Below are positions 34,991 to 43,209 of a DNA stretch of 64,000 nucleotides, one piece after another. Each line of letters starts with the position of its first letter. Positions within the stretch are counted from its first letter, which is position 1. The DNA is taken from contig NZ_JAZAPB010000002.1 in NCBI RefSeq assembly GCF_036321025.1, positions 496,001-560,000 of the forward strand. The letters run 5' to 3'. The stretch comes from Alteraurantiacibacter hainanensis. GTDB lineage: Bacteria; Pseudomonadota; Alphaproteobacteria; Sphingomonadales; Sphingomonadaceae. Below the pieces are notes generated by a model. The model was not told the DNA's origin and searched no databases. It saw only the letters and a list, made by a program, of their open reading frames with translations. The position numbers and the translations under genes were made by a program.

Positions 34991-35857
34991 ATGAGACCCC
35001 GCCTTATCGTCTGTAGCCTGGCTGCCGCCTTTCCCGCGCTTCCCGCCGCCGCGTGTGATGCCAAGCTGGAAATGCTCGATCCTGCCATCGACATACGCCC
35101 CTCGCCGTCCTTTTCAGAAGCATCGAGCCGCGAGCAGATCCGCATTCGCGTCGCGAATGAGGGAACGACGACATGCGTGCTCGAATTGGAACTGGCGCTG
35201 GACCCGGCTTTTGCCGGACCATTCCCCACATACAGCATTGTGGGTCCGGGCGGAGTTATCGAATTTAGCGCGCAAACGGGGAGCGGGGTATCAGCTCCGG
35301 CCCCATTGCGCATGCCGATCACGCTCAATGCGGGCGTAGAAACGACGCTTGAATATGCTGTCGCCGCCAATGTTACCTGGGAAATGCAGGCAGGATCGTA
35401 TGACCGGCGGATCGATGTCGCCTTGTTCGATGCTGCTGATGGTAGCCGGCTGGATGACGCGCAGGTCGAGCTTGGTGTCACGGTGCCCCTCTCGAGTAGG
35501 ATTGATTTCGTCGGTAATGTCGATCGCATCGACCTGGGCCAACTCGAGTTTGATCGCGAAAATGTTTCGCCGCCATTCGGTATTCGTGTTTACTCGACAT
35601 CGACTTACAACATGGAGATGGATTCGGAGAATGCCGGTAACTTGCGACAGGAAGGCGGGGACGCCCTGCTGCCCTACGCGATGAGCGTGAGCGGCCAGGA
35701 AATTAATCTCGCCTCTGGCAGCCAAGTCATTGCTGGACTAGGCAAGTCCGCGGAAACTGGCGATGTGTACGGTGTGCTCGTGCGGGTAAGGCCTGAGCAC
35801 ACGACACCTGCTGGCCGTTATTCCGATCGCCTTACAGTGACCGTGACGACCTATTGA
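34991..35857 (+). CDS. Secreted pilus adhesin/tip subunit candidate
   Basis: The 288-residue product starts at the ATG at 34991 with a signal peptide (PRLIVCSLAAAFPALPAAA) and a Cys pair (ACDAKLE and TTCVLEL). The C-terminal half has the beta-strand pattern of SCPU-type pilin domains (IDLGQLEF, GIRVYSTSTYNMEM, YSDRLTVTVTTY). Two-domain subunits in this last position are usually the tip adhesin. Its stop abuts the stop of the convergent gene with no spacer. Confidence 0.65.
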   Translation: MRPRLIVCSLAAAFPALPAAACDAKLEMLDPAIDIRPSPSFSEASSREQIRIRVANEGTTTCVLELELALDPAFAGPFPTYSIVGPGGVIEFSAQTGSGVSAPAPLRMPITLNAGVETTLEYAVAANVTWEMQAGSYDRRIDVALFDAADGSRLDDAQVELGVTVPLSSRIDFVGNVDRIDLGQLEFDRENVSPPFGIRVYSTSTYNMEMDSENAGNLRQEGGDALLPYAMSVSGQEINLASGSQVIAGLGKSAETGDVYGVLVRVRPEHTTPAGRYSDRLTVTVTTY

Positions 35858-36268
35858 TCAGATATATGACAGAGTCACGGTCAGTACGACCGGCCGCAAT
35901 AAATCGTTCGCATCCACGCGGAGTTCGCTCTTGCGCCGCACCGGCCCGCTGCGGCTTGCAAGGACGGTCTCGCCCGAGGGGTTGAGCGAAAGTCGCGTAT
36001 TGCCGAAACGCATACGGGCGTTCTCATCGGAAACGAGAGGCCGATGCTCGGCAACGAGCTGGTAGGCATCGCCGGCATTGCAATATTCCGATACGGTCCC
36101 GACCGACCCTTGGCTCCCAGGAGCGAGCGGATCTAGCCTGGCGTCGAACTCGCAAACGGTATCGACACTGGTGCTGAGGCGAAACGAACCGGCTTGTCCG
36201 GCCAGAGCAAGACCCGGCGAAAGTGCAACAGACCCGAGCGTAGCGAGCAAGAGAGCGCGAATTTTCAT
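35858..36268 (-). CDS. Secreted SCPU-like small subunit, convergent with pilus operon
   Basis: The 136-residue product has a signal peptide (MKIRALLLATLGSVALSPGLALA), two Cys residues (TVCEFD and SEYCNAG) and a C-terminal strand VVLTVTLSYI like the donor-strand region of pilins. It is probably a second subunit of the same pilus system, transcribed separately from the opposite strand. Confidence 0.6.
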   Translation of the reverse strand: MKIRALLLATLGSVALSPGLALAGQAGSFRLSTSVDTVCEFDARLDPLAPGSQGSVGTVSEYCNAGDAYQLVAEHRPLVSDENARMRFGNTRLSLNPSGETVLASRSGPVRRKSELRVDANDLLRPVVLTVTLSYI

Positions 36269-36487
36269 AGGAGTTACGTAAGCCCGAGCGGTGAAGAAAC
36301 AGTTGAGGCAATTTCCTGTCGAATCTTGCTACTTGCGACCGGGGCGCGAAGCTGATGGGCTTGATGATGGAAGTTCGCACGCGGATATTCCCAGACCGGT
36401 TCTCACAGGCAGAGAATCTCCCCGCGATCCAAGGGTCCTTGTCCTCTTCGAACGTAATTTTCTTTATTGTATATGGGGTTGCAGCCC

Positions 36488-36931
36488 ATGTCTGTCGTAG
36501 GTAGCGCAAGGCGAACTCCAAAATATTGGGTCGCAAAATCTATGAATGACAGCGCACAGGAAAACCGGCCGCAGCGGCGCGCACATCTGCTCATCGCCAA
36601 GCTTGTCACCCCTGGGGGCAACGAGAAACGGTTCCTGATCCGAAACATCTCCGGACGGGGAATGGGCGGCGAAATCCGCGAAGACCACGATCTTCTTCGC
36701 GGCGACCTCGTGATCGTCTGTCTCGCTTCCGGCCATGAGGCCAAAGGCACGATCAAGTGGATCAAGTCGAGTAGACTGGGCATTGCGCTGCGAGAGGATT
36801 TCGATCCAGCGTCGATAGGAGAGGCCATTTCGGGCGATGGCCAGTCAAACGAGAGCTGGGAGGTCGCTCGGCTACATAAAGTTCTCGAACCGGAGGCGCC
36901 AGTTCGCAGCAAGAAACGACTGCTACCGTGA
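36488..36931 (+). CDS. PilZ-domain protein
   Basis: The product of up to 147 residues contains the PilZ signature: RPQRRAHLLIAK supplies the RxxxR-type arginines and NISGRGMGGEI the D/N-x-S-x-x-G motif about 30 residues later. PilZ domains bind cyclic-di-GMP and change biofilm, pilus or polysaccharide output. Starts at 36467, 36488 or 36541 are all possible; the last still keeps the domain. It lies between the pilus cluster and precursor genes, so regulation of either is a reasonable inference. Confidence 0.8.
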   Translation: MSVVGSARRTPKYWVAKSMNDSAQENRPQRRAHLLIAKLVTPGGNEKRFLIRNISGRGMGGEIREDHDLLRGDLVIVCLASGHEAKGTIKWIKSSRLGIALREDFDPASIGEAISGDGQSNESWEVARLHKVLEPEAPVRSKKRLLP

Positions 36932-37164
36932 TCTGTCTTGGAGCGACACCTGGCCGAGGCGAGCGTTCGCTTTCTCCTTTTGATGACAAGCTTGCCCAAT
37001 CGACTTGTCGAGCTATTCAATGCCCGGCAATTTTGGATCCGGCGCCTTGGTGAAAATCGATACGACCTAAGGTTGGCGGTTGGCGGTTGGCGCAAGCAGC
37101 CGGGGGTCGGTGGCCAGTCCGCTGGTGGGGGAGGGCTCACTAGGGCCGGGAGCGGAGGTAAGCT

Positions 37165-37182
37165 ATGGTGCCAAGACAATGA
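37165..37182 (+). other. Five-codon leader frame overlapping the next start
   Basis: ATG-GTG-CCA-AGA-CAA-TGA begins after a strong GGAGG site (37154-37158), and its stop overlaps the ATG at 37179 as ATGA. It could couple or attenuate translation of the next small gene. Confidence 0.4.
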
Positions 37183-37322
37183 CCGAGGAAGACGCTGTGC
37201 GGATTGTTCGCTTATGGATTCAACACCTGGAACGCGGTACGATCGGAGAGGAATTGCTTCATGCCACTCTCGACGCCGAGGAAGCGATCACGCGCTACAG
37301 GCAAAAGCTGGAAAGCGCTTAG
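37179..37322 (+). CDS. Small acidic hypothetical protein
   Basis: The 47-residue product reads MTEEDAVRIVRLWIQHLERG, followed by an acidic helical half. It is a plausible helical small protein. I do not recognise a family. Its start is coupled to the five-codon leader frame by ATGA. Confidence 0.45.
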   Translation: MTEEDAVRIVRLWIQHLERGTIGEELLHATLDAEEAITRYRQKLESA

Positions 37323-37344
37323 GGCCCTGACGTCCCAGGGTCGC

Positions 37345-37416
37345 ATGGTCTTGGGAGCGCTGCTCGCCTTATTCATACTGGCGGGCGCTTTCATCGGGTG
37401 GACAGAAGCCGGGTGA
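37345..37416 (+). CDS. Possible 23-residue single-pass membrane peptide
   Basis: MVLGALLALFILAGAFIGWT and three more residues form one membrane helix. The stop TGA overlaps the ATG of the next gene (TGATG), suggesting coupling. No clear ribosome-binding site is present, so this is tentative. Confidence 0.3.
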   Translation: MVLGALLALFILAGAFIGWTEAG

Positions 37417-37631
37417 TGACACGCGACAAGGAAATATGGGGAATGGCCTTGTGGGTCGAAAAAAGACTTGGCGAAGGCGGGCATGAATTTATTGCCGGCC
37501 GGATCGCTGATCTTGAGGCTCATGGTGACGATATGGGTGTCAATCTCTGGCAAGAGGTGAAGGATCGCTTCGAAAAGCTAAGGGCCGGGCCCATCTCGAT
37601 CTATGGGCAACCAGAGACATGGCCCCATTGA
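37416..37631 (+). CDS. DUF6961-like small protein
   Basis: The 71-residue product opens MTRDKEIWGMALWVEKRLGE, followed by IAGRIADL and LWQEVKDRFEKL, a pattern familiar from small sphingomonad proteins of the DUF6961 type. Function is unknown. It starts at the overlap with the preceding membrane peptide. Confidence 0.6.
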   Translation: MTRDKEIWGMALWVEKRLGEGGHEFIAGRIADLEAHGDDMGVNLWQEVKDRFEKLRAGPISIYGQPETWPH

Positions 37632-38064
37632 GCGGTTTTGTGACTTGGGGGTTAGCGACGGGCATTGCCTGAACCAGCGTTTAGGTCGCCATGGACGGCA
37701 CACCCTAAAGCATTCGCCAGCATGATCCTGCAATTCGGGTGGCGAAGGCGCGCAAAGCTACCAGCCGGCAGACCGGCTCGCCCTTCCACACAGGCGAAAT
37801 GGTGCATGCGTGCGTTCGCCATCTCCTCCCCCGCGGTTAGCGGGAAAATCGGGTTGGGGTGGCCTTGCATTCGATACGACCGATAGCAGGCATCCGCCCT
37901 TGCGATCGCCCCGGGGGACTGCACGCTGAGAATACGACCTGCGAACAGAGATTCAAAGGGTTGGATAGCTCGGGCCTGCTTAACGACAAGAGGTTGACCT
38001 TGCGTGCGCAATGCCCAAGAGCGAGCGGTGTCAGAGAAGGACACAAAAAAGAAGGACCTCGATC
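37632..38064. other. Intergenic, mucR upstream region
   Basis: Frames on both strands lack protein-like character. TTGACC at about 37994-37999 is a possible -35 element for the following regulator. Confidence 0.35.
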
Positions 38065-38496
38065 ATGCCCGAAGACGGTCATGCCGAATTGTTGATTTCA
38101 CTTACCAGCGACATTGTCATTGCGCAGGTCAGCAATAGTGAAGTCGAGGCCGAAGCGCTCCCATCACTGATCCAGAATGTCTATGCCGCGCTTGCAGGTC
38201 TAGGCGCCGAAGCGCACCAAGATATGGCGCCGGAGCCGGCAGTTTCAATTCGCGCTTCGGTCAAGAAAGAGCACATCGTCTGCCTCGAGGACGGCAAGAA
38301 GATGAAGATGCTCAGGCGCCACCTGATGACTGACCACGGCATGACGCCGGAAGAGTATCGCGAACGCTGGAACCTGCCCGCGGACTATCCCATGGTCGCA
38401 CCAGATTATGCCGACAAACGTCGCGATCTGGCGAAGAAAATCGGTCTGGGCCGAAAATCGAACAAGGCTCGTAGTTCCAAGAAGGCTACCAAATAG
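38065..38496 (+). CDS. mucR: MucR/Ros-family transcriptional regulator
   Basis: Starting at the ATG at 38065 after AAGGA, the 143-residue product has the Ros-type zinc-finger region IVCLEDGKKMKMLRRHLMTD with HGMTPEEYRERWNLP following, and a basic Lys/Arg-rich tail. MucR/Ros proteins bind AT-rich promoter DNA and control exopolysaccharide, motility and cell-cycle genes in alphaproteobacteria. Placement between pilus/PilZ genes and sugar-precursor genes fits a regulator of surface polymers. Whether this is the main chromosomal MucR cannot be told here. Confidence 0.85.
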   Translation: MPEDGHAELLISLTSDIVIAQVSNSEVEAEALPSLIQNVYAALAGLGAEAHQDMAPEPAVSIRASVKKEHIVCLEDGKKMKMLRRHLMTDHGMTPEEYRERWNLPADYPMVAPDYADKRRDLAKKIGLGRKSNKARSSKKATK

Positions 38497-38532
38497 AGGC
38501 TGAGCGCTGCGGTCTGGACATTTTGGATTCGA

Positions 38533-39591
38533 TTATCCGCGTTCCAAGATCTCCTTCCACCATGCCCGGTTCGAAAGATACCAGCGCACCGTATAGGCTA
38601 GACCATCTTCAAACAGATGGGCGGGCCTGTAGCCAAGATCTTTGCGCGCCTTGGTCTCGTCTATAGCGTAGCGTCGATCATGCCCCTTCCGGTCGGCTAC
38701 GAACGTCTGCAATTCCCGCGTTGGTCGGCCCTTCGCGGCAGGAGCGCCGGGATATTTTTCGGCGAGGCCATCAATTTCCGCAAATGCACGGTCTACTTCT
38801 GCGCAGATGCGGTCAATTACCGCCAGGTTCGGTAATTCTTTGCCACCTCCGATATTGTAGATCTCGCCGGGCTGGCCTCTCTCAAGGCAGGCTTCGATCC
38901 CGCGGCAGTGATCTTCAACGTGCAGCCATTCGCGCACGTTCATGCCGTCACCGTAAATTGGCATGTCGTGGCCGTGTAAGGCGTTTAGCAGGAATAGTGG
39001 GATTAGCTTTTCAGGGTACTGATATGGGCCGTAGTTGTTCGAGCAATTGCTGGTGGTCACCTCGAGCCCGAATGTCCGGTGATAGGCGCGCACCAGATGA
39101 TCCGAACTAGCCTTCGATGCCGCATATGGCGAATTCGGCCGGTAAGGGTTTGTCTCGCCGAAGGCCGGCTCATCAGGACCGAGCGAACCGTAGACTTCGT
39201 CGGTCGAGATGTGATGAAAGCGGTGCGGCTTGCCGCTGCCCTCTTCGAGCCAAACGGAACGCGCGGCTTTCAGGAGACAGTTGGTTCCAAGTATATTGGT
39301 ATCGATGAAGAGATCCGGACCACTGATCGACCGATCGACATGGCTTTCCGCAGCAAAATGGACGATCGTTGTGATGTCACGTTCGCGCAACAAGTTCTCG
39401 ACGAGCTTGGTGTCCCTGATATCGCCAACCACGAGTTCGGCTTGCTCCACACTGGAGATCGTCGATGCGTTCCCCGCGTATGTGAGGCAGTCGAGGACGG
39501 TAATCGCATCCCCTGGATGCCGCTTAGCCCAGAAATGCACGAAGTTGCCGCCGATAAAGCCGGCACCGCCGGTTACGAGCAGATTAGTGAT
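38533..39591 (-). CDS. rfbB: dTDP-glucose 4,6-dehydratase, apparent ATC start
   Basis: The frame from ATC at 39591 gives a normal-length 352-residue protein opening I/M-TNLLVTGGAGFIGGNFVHF, with the NAD-binding GGAGFIGG, HFAAESHVDRS, STDEVYG and the catalytic Y-x-x-x-K in PYAASKASSDH. The first ordinary start, GTG at 39540, would delete the whole NAD loop. AAGGAG lies seven bases before the ATC, and no in-frame ATG, GTG or TTG lies in the preceding 90 bases. The enzyme makes dTDP-4-keto-6-deoxyglucose for deoxysugars; rfbA, rfbC and rfbD are not in the window. Confidence 0.88.
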   Translation of the reverse strand: MTNLLVTGGAGFIGGNFVHFWAKRHPGDAITVLDCLTYAGNASTISSVEQAELVVGDIRDTKLVENLLRERDITTIVHFAAESHVDRSISGPDLFIDTNILGTNCLLKAARSVWLEEGSGKPHRFHHISTDEVYGSLGPDEPAFGETNPYRPNSPYAASKASSDHLVRAYHRTFGLEVTTSNCSNNYGPYQYPEKLIPLFLLNALHGHDMPIYGDGMNVREWLHVEDHCRGIEACLERGQPGEIYNIGGGKELPNLAVIDRICAEVDRAFAEIDGLAEKYPGAPAAKGRPTRELQTFVADRKGHDRRYAIDETKARKDLGYRPAHLFEDGLAYTVRWYLSNRAWWKEILERG

Positions 39592-39716
39592 AGCTAATCT
39601 CCTTCGGTAGCTTGTCTTGAAGACCCAGGCGTTGGCTGAGCACCGAGTGCCATGAGAGAGACTACCTGGTCGATCGGGTCGCGCCTCACGAAAAATGGCC
39701 CGTTAGATGGATCAAT

Positions 39717-40745
39717 TCACTGGTCCAGCGCACCAGCAAGCTTTCCGACCTTTTGCGCGCCCTCGATGCTGGTGACGACAATCTCATCGCCGTCGACCAC
39801 CACGACCACATCCTCAAGGCCTATGATCGAGACCCGCGGCCCATCACTGTCGACATAGACATTGGCGCAGTCGACAAGCTCAGCGCGGCCGCGCGCGGCG
39901 TTGCCCGCCGCGTCCCGGGGACATTCGTCGAACAGCGCCTTCCAGTTGCCGATATCGGACCAGCCCATGTCGGCGACTACAGTCGCGGCCCGCCGGGTCT
40001 TTTCCATCACCGCGTAGTCGATTGACTCACCGTCAATACTGCAGAAGGCGGCGGCGGCGGGATGGAACAGAGCGTCTTCCTCGCGTCCCTCGGCGACTGC
40101 CCGCCTCACGCCCTCAGCGATATCAGGCCTCCAGGTCTCGAGTTCCTCGAGATAAGTACCGGCCCGGAAAACGAAGATGCCGCCGTTCCAGTAGAACGTC
40201 CCTTCAGCGAGGAACAACCGAGCGCGCTCGAGGTCCGGCTTTTCGACGAACCGGCGGATAGCGTAGCCGCAGGAGAGCTTGTCGCCGCGCTCGATATAGC
40301 CAAACCCTGTCTCGGGCGTGGTCGGCGAAATTCCCAGAGCGACGAGATGCCGAGATTGTGCGAGAGCCGCGGCGTCCGCCACGGCACTCGTAAATGCGGA
40401 CGTGTCGCGAATATGATGATCGCTGGGGCAGACCAGCATGACCGTATCGGCGGGCAGCCGGGCGGCCGCAAGGGCAATCGCGGGCGCGGTGTTCCGAGCT
40501 TCGGGTTCAACGATGATCTGCCCGCCAGCCGGCAGGCTTTCGCGGATGTGAGCGATATGAGGCTTGCCAGCAACGACAATTGGCGGCGCAAACATCTCCG
40601 GGTCTTCGCATCTCGCGAGCGTTGCATCGAACAAGGTCTGCTCCCCCACCAGGGGTAGAAAAGGCTTGGGCTTCGTCTTGCGGCTGCGGGGCCAGAGACG
40701 CGTGCCGCTCCCGCCGCACATGATAACGGGTACGATCGATTTCAC
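39717..40745 (-). CDS. manC: Mannose-1-phosphate guanylyltransferase
   Basis: The 342-residue product starts at the GTG overlapping the upstream stop (GTGA) and opens VKSIVPVIMCGGSGTRLWP, with the nucleotidyltransferase signature GGSGTRLWP. It has GFGYIERG and FVEKPD, the sugar-binding motifs of GDP-mannose pyrophosphorylases, and WNGGIFVFR. It makes GDP-mannose from mannose-1-phosphate and GTP. It lacks the fused isomerase domain of long ManC proteins; isomerase is encoded by the overlapping upstream gene. Confidence 0.9.
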   Translation of the reverse strand: MKSIVPVIMCGGSGTRLWPRSRKTKPKPFLPLVGEQTLFDATLARCEDPEMFAPPIVVAGKPHIAHIRESLPAGGQIIVEPEARNTAPAIALAAARLPADTVMLVCPSDHHIRDTSAFTSAVADAAALAQSRHLVALGISPTTPETGFGYIERGDKLSCGYAIRRFVEKPDLERARLFLAEGTFYWNGGIFVFRAGTYLEELETWRPDIAEGVRRAVAEGREEDALFHPAAAAFCSIDGESIDYAVMEKTRRAATVVADMGWSDIGNWKALFDECPRDAAGNAARGRAELVDCANVYVDSDGPRVSIIGLEDVVVVVDGDEIVVTSIEGAQKVGKLAGALDQ

Positions 40746-41560
40746 ATTTCGTCCTCTATGCGGTGGGGCGCAGCGACCAGACAGACCGCGCCATCGGGAA
40801 TGCCAACCTCGTCGAGGGCCCCGGCCATGGCGCATTCGCCCGGGACCACGTCCTCGCCGGAAACCTCGACGGTTCCGGCGCGCGGGATAACGAGCACGGC
40901 GTCGCGGTAGGCCGGGTGCAGGTCCTCGTGCGGCGAGCCGGCGAGCTGGTCGAGCCGAAAATGGGGACCCTCGACAAGCGTCATGCTCACCTCGGTCGGT
41001 ACCCGCCGGCGCAAAGCGGGGTCGAACCTTTTGCCCGACGCCACGCGCAAGCCCTCGTCGAGATGCAATTCGCGCGGTCTGCCGTAGTCGTAAAGCCGGT
41101 AGGTCACGTTCGAGTTCTGCTGGATTTCGACGATCGACAGGCCCGCTCCGATCGCGTGTACGGTGTTCGCCGGAAGGTAGAAAAAGTCGCCCGGGGCCAC
41201 CTCATGCCACGCCAGCAGCTCTTCAATCGTGCCGTCGAGCGCAGCGCGGCGCATCGTATCTTTATCGATGTCCTTCTTAAACCCGATCCCCAGCTGCGCG
41301 CCTTCATCCGCATCGATGACGAGCCAGCACTCGTCCTTGCCGTTTGTCCCGTGCCCTGCGGCGTTTGCCTGCGCGTCATCGGGGTGACACTGGACCGAAA
41401 GCTTTTCGCTCGTGAAGATGTACTTCACCAGGAGGTCGGGCAGCGCATCTTGCGGGTCGAACCAGATCTCGCCGATACGCTTTCCGGGAACGGATGCAAA
41501 CGGTGGCGGAAGACTATCGAGGCCCCAGACCTTGTCGACGAGGACGGGTTTCAGCCGCAT
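40742..41560 (-). CDS. manA: Class I mannose-6-phosphate isomerase
   Basis: From the ATG at 41560 the 272-residue product opens MRLKPVLVDKVWGLDSLPPP (a TTG nine codons earlier is possible). It has the zinc-site motif SVQCHPDDAQAN (about 85-96) and the cupin segment GDFFYLPANTVHAIGAG (about 136-152). It converts fructose-6-phosphate to mannose-6-phosphate, the first step to GDP-mannose. It is about two-thirds of the length of the E. coli enzyme, as is usual for the short bacterial type. It is coupled to manC; phosphomannomutase is not in the window. Confidence 0.88.
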   Translation of the reverse strand: MRLKPVLVDKVWGLDSLPPPFASVPGKRIGEIWFDPQDALPDLLVKYIFTSEKLSVQCHPDDAQANAAGHGTNGKDECWLVIDADEGAQLGIGFKKDIDKDTMRRAALDGTIEELLAWHEVAPGDFFYLPANTVHAIGAGLSIVEIQQNSNVTYRLYDYGRPRELHLDEGLRVASGKRFDPALRRRVPTEVSMTLVEGPHFRLDQLAGSPHEDLHPAYRDAVLVIPRAGTVEVSGEDVVPGECAMAGALDEVGIPDGAVCLVAAPHRIEDEM

Positions 41561-42222
41561 GACTCTAGTCTCGCGCAGCACGGACAAAAAGGGAATGGTG
41601 CCTGTCGCCAGGTCCGGCGCCTATCACCGCATAACGTATCACATTACGTCCCTGACCTTGCAGCTGAACAATGGCACCGCATTGCAGCGCGGCCGAGAGG
41701 TTGCAACCAAGAACATGAGGAAAGGCACAGTGCCTGAGTGTCAGCGAATGATGAAGGGAAGGGCTCGACCTGCCACCTCATCTGCGGGTGCTGGTGAGGT
41801 GCTGCCCGCGCGGCGCGGTCGCTCCCGTGCCGTCTGCGGTTGCAAGCATGAATGCCTCGCGCCGGGACGCCCGGGTTCCCGAAATGCTTCTCGCCCTAGG
41901 AGGGGAAGGGGGAAGGCACAGGAACCGCCTGCCGGTGCGTGGGTCTGAGCGGCTGCGAGCGGGCAGGTGTTCCCCCGCGGCCCGCAGCCTAGGTATCACG
42001 GCTTTCCGATAACACCGGTTGTCGCCCTGCCGTTTCTCGTTCGGTCCCGCGATTGGATAAGCTGGCCCGCGGCAGTGTCGACTTCGCCGGAGACTTGCGA
42101 TCGCTCGCAATCGACCAATGGGTGCTTGTCGATCGTCGGCAGCGCGCGGGCTCGCAGCCTGCATCGTGTTGCGGGGCGCAAACCGCTTGACCCGCAAACC
42201 GTGACGGTGTCCTTTCCCTCGT
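41561..42222. other. Intergenic region before the transposase pair
   Basis: No supported gene. Composition is GC-rich without clear terminal inverted repeats of an insertion sequence. Confidence 0.4.
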
Positions 42223-43209
42223 GTGGCTGCCTTGTTCGACCTTGGATATCCGGCGAGCGAATACAAATCGCACCGGCCCAGCTACCGCGGCACCAGCTTG
42301 CAAACCTTTCATGCCCGGTTTCCCGATGAAGAGGCGTGTATCGCCCATGTCTTCAAAGTCCGCTATGGGCTCTCCCCCACTTGCCCGAAATGCGGCCGCG
42401 CCGGTCGCTGGTATCGCATTGCAGGAACCAAACGTTTCCAGCACCCGTGTGGGCAAGGCATCTGGCCGCTTACAGGAACCCTGTTCGAGCGATCAAATAT
42501 CCCGCTGCAGCTCTGGTTCTACGCCTTGCTGCACTTCGCCAATTCCACCTACGGCGTACCCAGCACGTTTCTGGGACGTCACATTGGCCTTAGCACCAAG
42601 GCGGCTTTTCGGATGGTCGATCGCATTCGCACCCACATGGCCGCACTTGATTTCGAGCGCCGCGTGGGAAGTGCAGGCAACCCCGTCGAGGTTCGCATCG
42701 AATATCTGGCCGGCATTCGCACCGCGGGATATCCGGTGCGCGGAAGTGCAAAGGCGGTCATTCTAGGCGATGCCCACAGCGTCCAGGCCACCTTGATCGG
42801 TCGGGCCCGCCGTCACGTGCTGTCGCAAATTATCCGCGACAAGTGCACGCCAGGTGTCATCCCGGTCACGAGCTGCGCCTACACCCACAGTGTACTTGGC
42901 GAGTTCGGGACGAGAACCCCGGGCGCCGGGTTCGTTCGTGACCCCATCAAGACAGGCGCGGGGACCAATCCGATCCGCAGTTTCCTGATCTACCTGAAGC
43001 GACCCATGCACGAGACCTATCGCCGGGTCGACTATGCCAATCTCTGGAAGTACCTCAAGGAGTTCGAATTCAGCTTCAATCGGCGCACACGTTCGCACGA
43101 GATTTTCGATGATCTCGTCGCCCGTTTCCCGGACATATCACCCGGGCGAAGCGCACTGCTTGAAGCATGGTCATCGCGGGCTGCGCCTACCCGGCGAACA
43201 CAAGCGTGA
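42223..43209 (+). CDS. IS1595-like transposase homologue lacking catalytic acids
   Basis: The 328-residue product has the IS1595/ISXO2 N-terminal zinc ribbon (CPKCGRAGRWYRIAG, later Cys in HPCG) and the LFERSNIPLQLWFYALLHFA segment typical of the family. Where active homologues have VDE, D and N-x-x-E, this protein reads VRIEYLAG, VIPVTSC and TNPIRSFLIYLKRP, so the DDE triad is gone while length and frame are intact. This suggests a domesticated, non-transposing role rather than decay. The next gene overlaps it as GTGA. Confidence 0.75.
   Translation: MAALFDLGYPASEYKSHRPSYRGTSLQTFHARFPDEEACIAHVFKVRYGLSPTCPKCGRAGRWYRIAGTKRFQHPCGQGIWPLTGTLFERSNIPLQLWFYALLHFANSTYGVPSTFLGRHIGLSTKAAFRMVDRIRTHMAALDFERRVGSAGNPVEVRIEYLAGIRTAGYPVRGSAKAVILGDAHSVQATLIGRARRHVLSQIIRDKCTPGVIPVTSCAYTHSVLGEFGTRTPGAGFVRDPIKTGAGTNPIRSFLIYLKRPMHETYRRVDYANLWKYLKEFEFSFNRRTRSHEIFDDLVARFPDISPGRSALLEAWSSRAAPTRRTQA

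Noticed and set aside
36403..37179. Minus-strand 258-codon frame
   Set aside because: Overlaps the PilZ gene and its low-complexity Ser/Arg/Pro content suggests a chance frame.
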